DNA of 6,630 nt, from positions 1-6,630 of the forward strand of contig JACQVJ010000069.1 in NCBI GenBank assembly GCA_016209805.1, written 5' to 3'. How positions within the stretch are numbered: position 1 is the first letter of the stretch; every line of letters starts with the position of its first letter. Below, piece by piece: positions 6,254 through 6,630 of the stretch. A model generated the notes under the pieces. It was not told where the DNA came from. It saw only the letters and a program-made list of their open reading frames with translations, and did no database searches. Position numbers and translations under genes: made by a program. This DNA is from Ignavibacteriota bacterium. GTDB taxonomy: Bacteria; Bacteroidota; Ignavibacteria; UBA10030; UBA6906.

Positions 6254-6630
6254 TCACTTCGACTTCTCAGTCAATTTATAGATCGACTTCAGATTTCTCA
6301 TGCGCTGCGCATAATCGAGTCCGTACCCGATGACAAAGTCCTTCGGGATGGAGAACCCGACGTAGTCAATAGTAATCGGCGTCTTTACCGACTCCTTCTT
6401 GTACAAAAGTGTAACAATCTTAAACGACTTCGGGTTCTGGCGCCCAATCAGGTTCCGGATGTATTCCATCGAGAGACCGGAATCCACGATGTCTTCGACG
6501 ATAATAATGTCACGTCCTTCAACCTGACAGTTCAGATCTTTAAGCAGCCTCACATCCCCCGAACTTATCTTCGCGTCGCCGTAGCTCGAGAGCTTCAGGA
6601 AATCGACTTCGCACTCGATCGTGACTTCGC
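6254..6630 (-). CDS. hpt: Hypoxanthine/purine phosphoribosyltransferase (5' end outside window)
   Basis: The last 124 codons of a type I phosphoribosyltransferase; the frame runs off the right edge, so the start is not seen. The segment begins EVTIECEVDFLKLSSYGD. This is the usual beta strand followed by the flexible-loop SSYG motif of HPRT. Then comes the PRPP-binding signature IIIVEDIVDSG (about residues 41-51 of the fragment), whose E-D pair and DSG contact the ribose and pyrophosphate. Downstream, the DYVGFSIPKDFVIGYGLDY region is the base-binding and dimer segment typical of hypoxanthine-guanine phosphoribosyltransferases. The enzyme is cytosolic and salvages hypoxanthine and/or guanine to IMP/GMP using PRPP. 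Families usually run to about 175-185 residues, so roughly the first 55 are missing. It is first of the visible operon, 15 nt before ftsH. The hpt-ftsH order is common in bacteria, often with tilS upstream, but that region is not visible here. Exact base preference cannot be told from this fragment. Confidence 0.94.
   Translation of the reverse strand, partial: EVTIECEVDFLKLSSYGDAKISSGDVRLLKDLNCQVEGRDIIIVEDIVDSGLSMEYIRNLIGRQNPKSFKIVTLLYKKESVKTPITIDYVGFSIPKDFVIGYGLDYAQRMRNLKSIYKLTEKSK

Noticed and set aside
6254..6553. GTG at 6553 as the start of a short 99-residue phosphoribosyltransferase
   Set aside because: The same frame continues upstream to the window edge and encodes the conserved VDFLKLSSYGD strand and loop, so this GTG is an internal valine codon.
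1..6630. Search for RNA genes, CRISPR repeats, insertion sequences, phage or defence genes
   Set aside because: Nearly all bases are in five coding genes with familiar or plausible families. I saw no tRNA-like cloverleaf, direct-repeat array, terminal inverted repeats or transposase motif.

Overview
The window is a stretch of bacterial chromosome in which all five genes lie on the minus strand, so transcription runs from high to low coordinates. The best lineage clue is the C-terminus of the leftmost gene product, which carries a QQNYPNPFNP motif. That motif is typical of the FlgD-like / type IX secretion (T9SS) sorting tails found in the Bacteroidota-Ignavibacteriota-Chlorobiota and related FCB phyla. 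I favour an Ignavibacteriota-like organism, but this is inference from protein style, not a marker-gene placement.

Layout from high to low coordinates: (1) 6254-6630, the 3' part of a hypoxanthine/purine phosphoribosyltransferase gene whose start lies beyond the right edge. (2) 4175-6238, complete ftsH, the membrane-bound AAA+ zinc protease. (3) 3513-4178, an integral-membrane CTP-dependent lipid kinase of the dolichol/phytol/diacylglycerol kinase family, overlapping ftsH by 4 nt. (4) 3024-3494, a small nucleoside 2-deoxyribosyltransferase-like protein. (5) After a 141-nt gap, 1-2882, a large secreted multidomain protein: signal peptide, Asp-box beta-propeller, Ig-like domain, Kre9/KNH-like domain, a Rossmann-like segment and a T9SS sorting tail. 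Its last residues lie beyond the left edge. This reading frame is open from 2882 to the window edge and accounts for the whole left 43% of the window.

Genes 1-4 are spaced by 15 nt, -4 nt and 18 nt and probably form one operon. It joins purine salvage, membrane protein quality control, a lipid kinase and a probable nucleotide-metabolism enzyme. The order hpt-ftsH is common in bacteria. The lipid kinase placed directly after ftsH is the more unusual element. The secreted protein is probably a separate transcription unit and works outside the cell or on its surface.

I see no RNA genes, CRISPR array, insertion sequence or attachment site. The many plus-strand open frames are antisense shadows of the genes above. 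The window looks like ordinary chromosomal sequence, and I find no convincing new system. The points most worth a second look are the composite secreted protein, the HEIGH variant of the FtsH zinc site, and the translationally coupled ftsH-lipid kinase pair.
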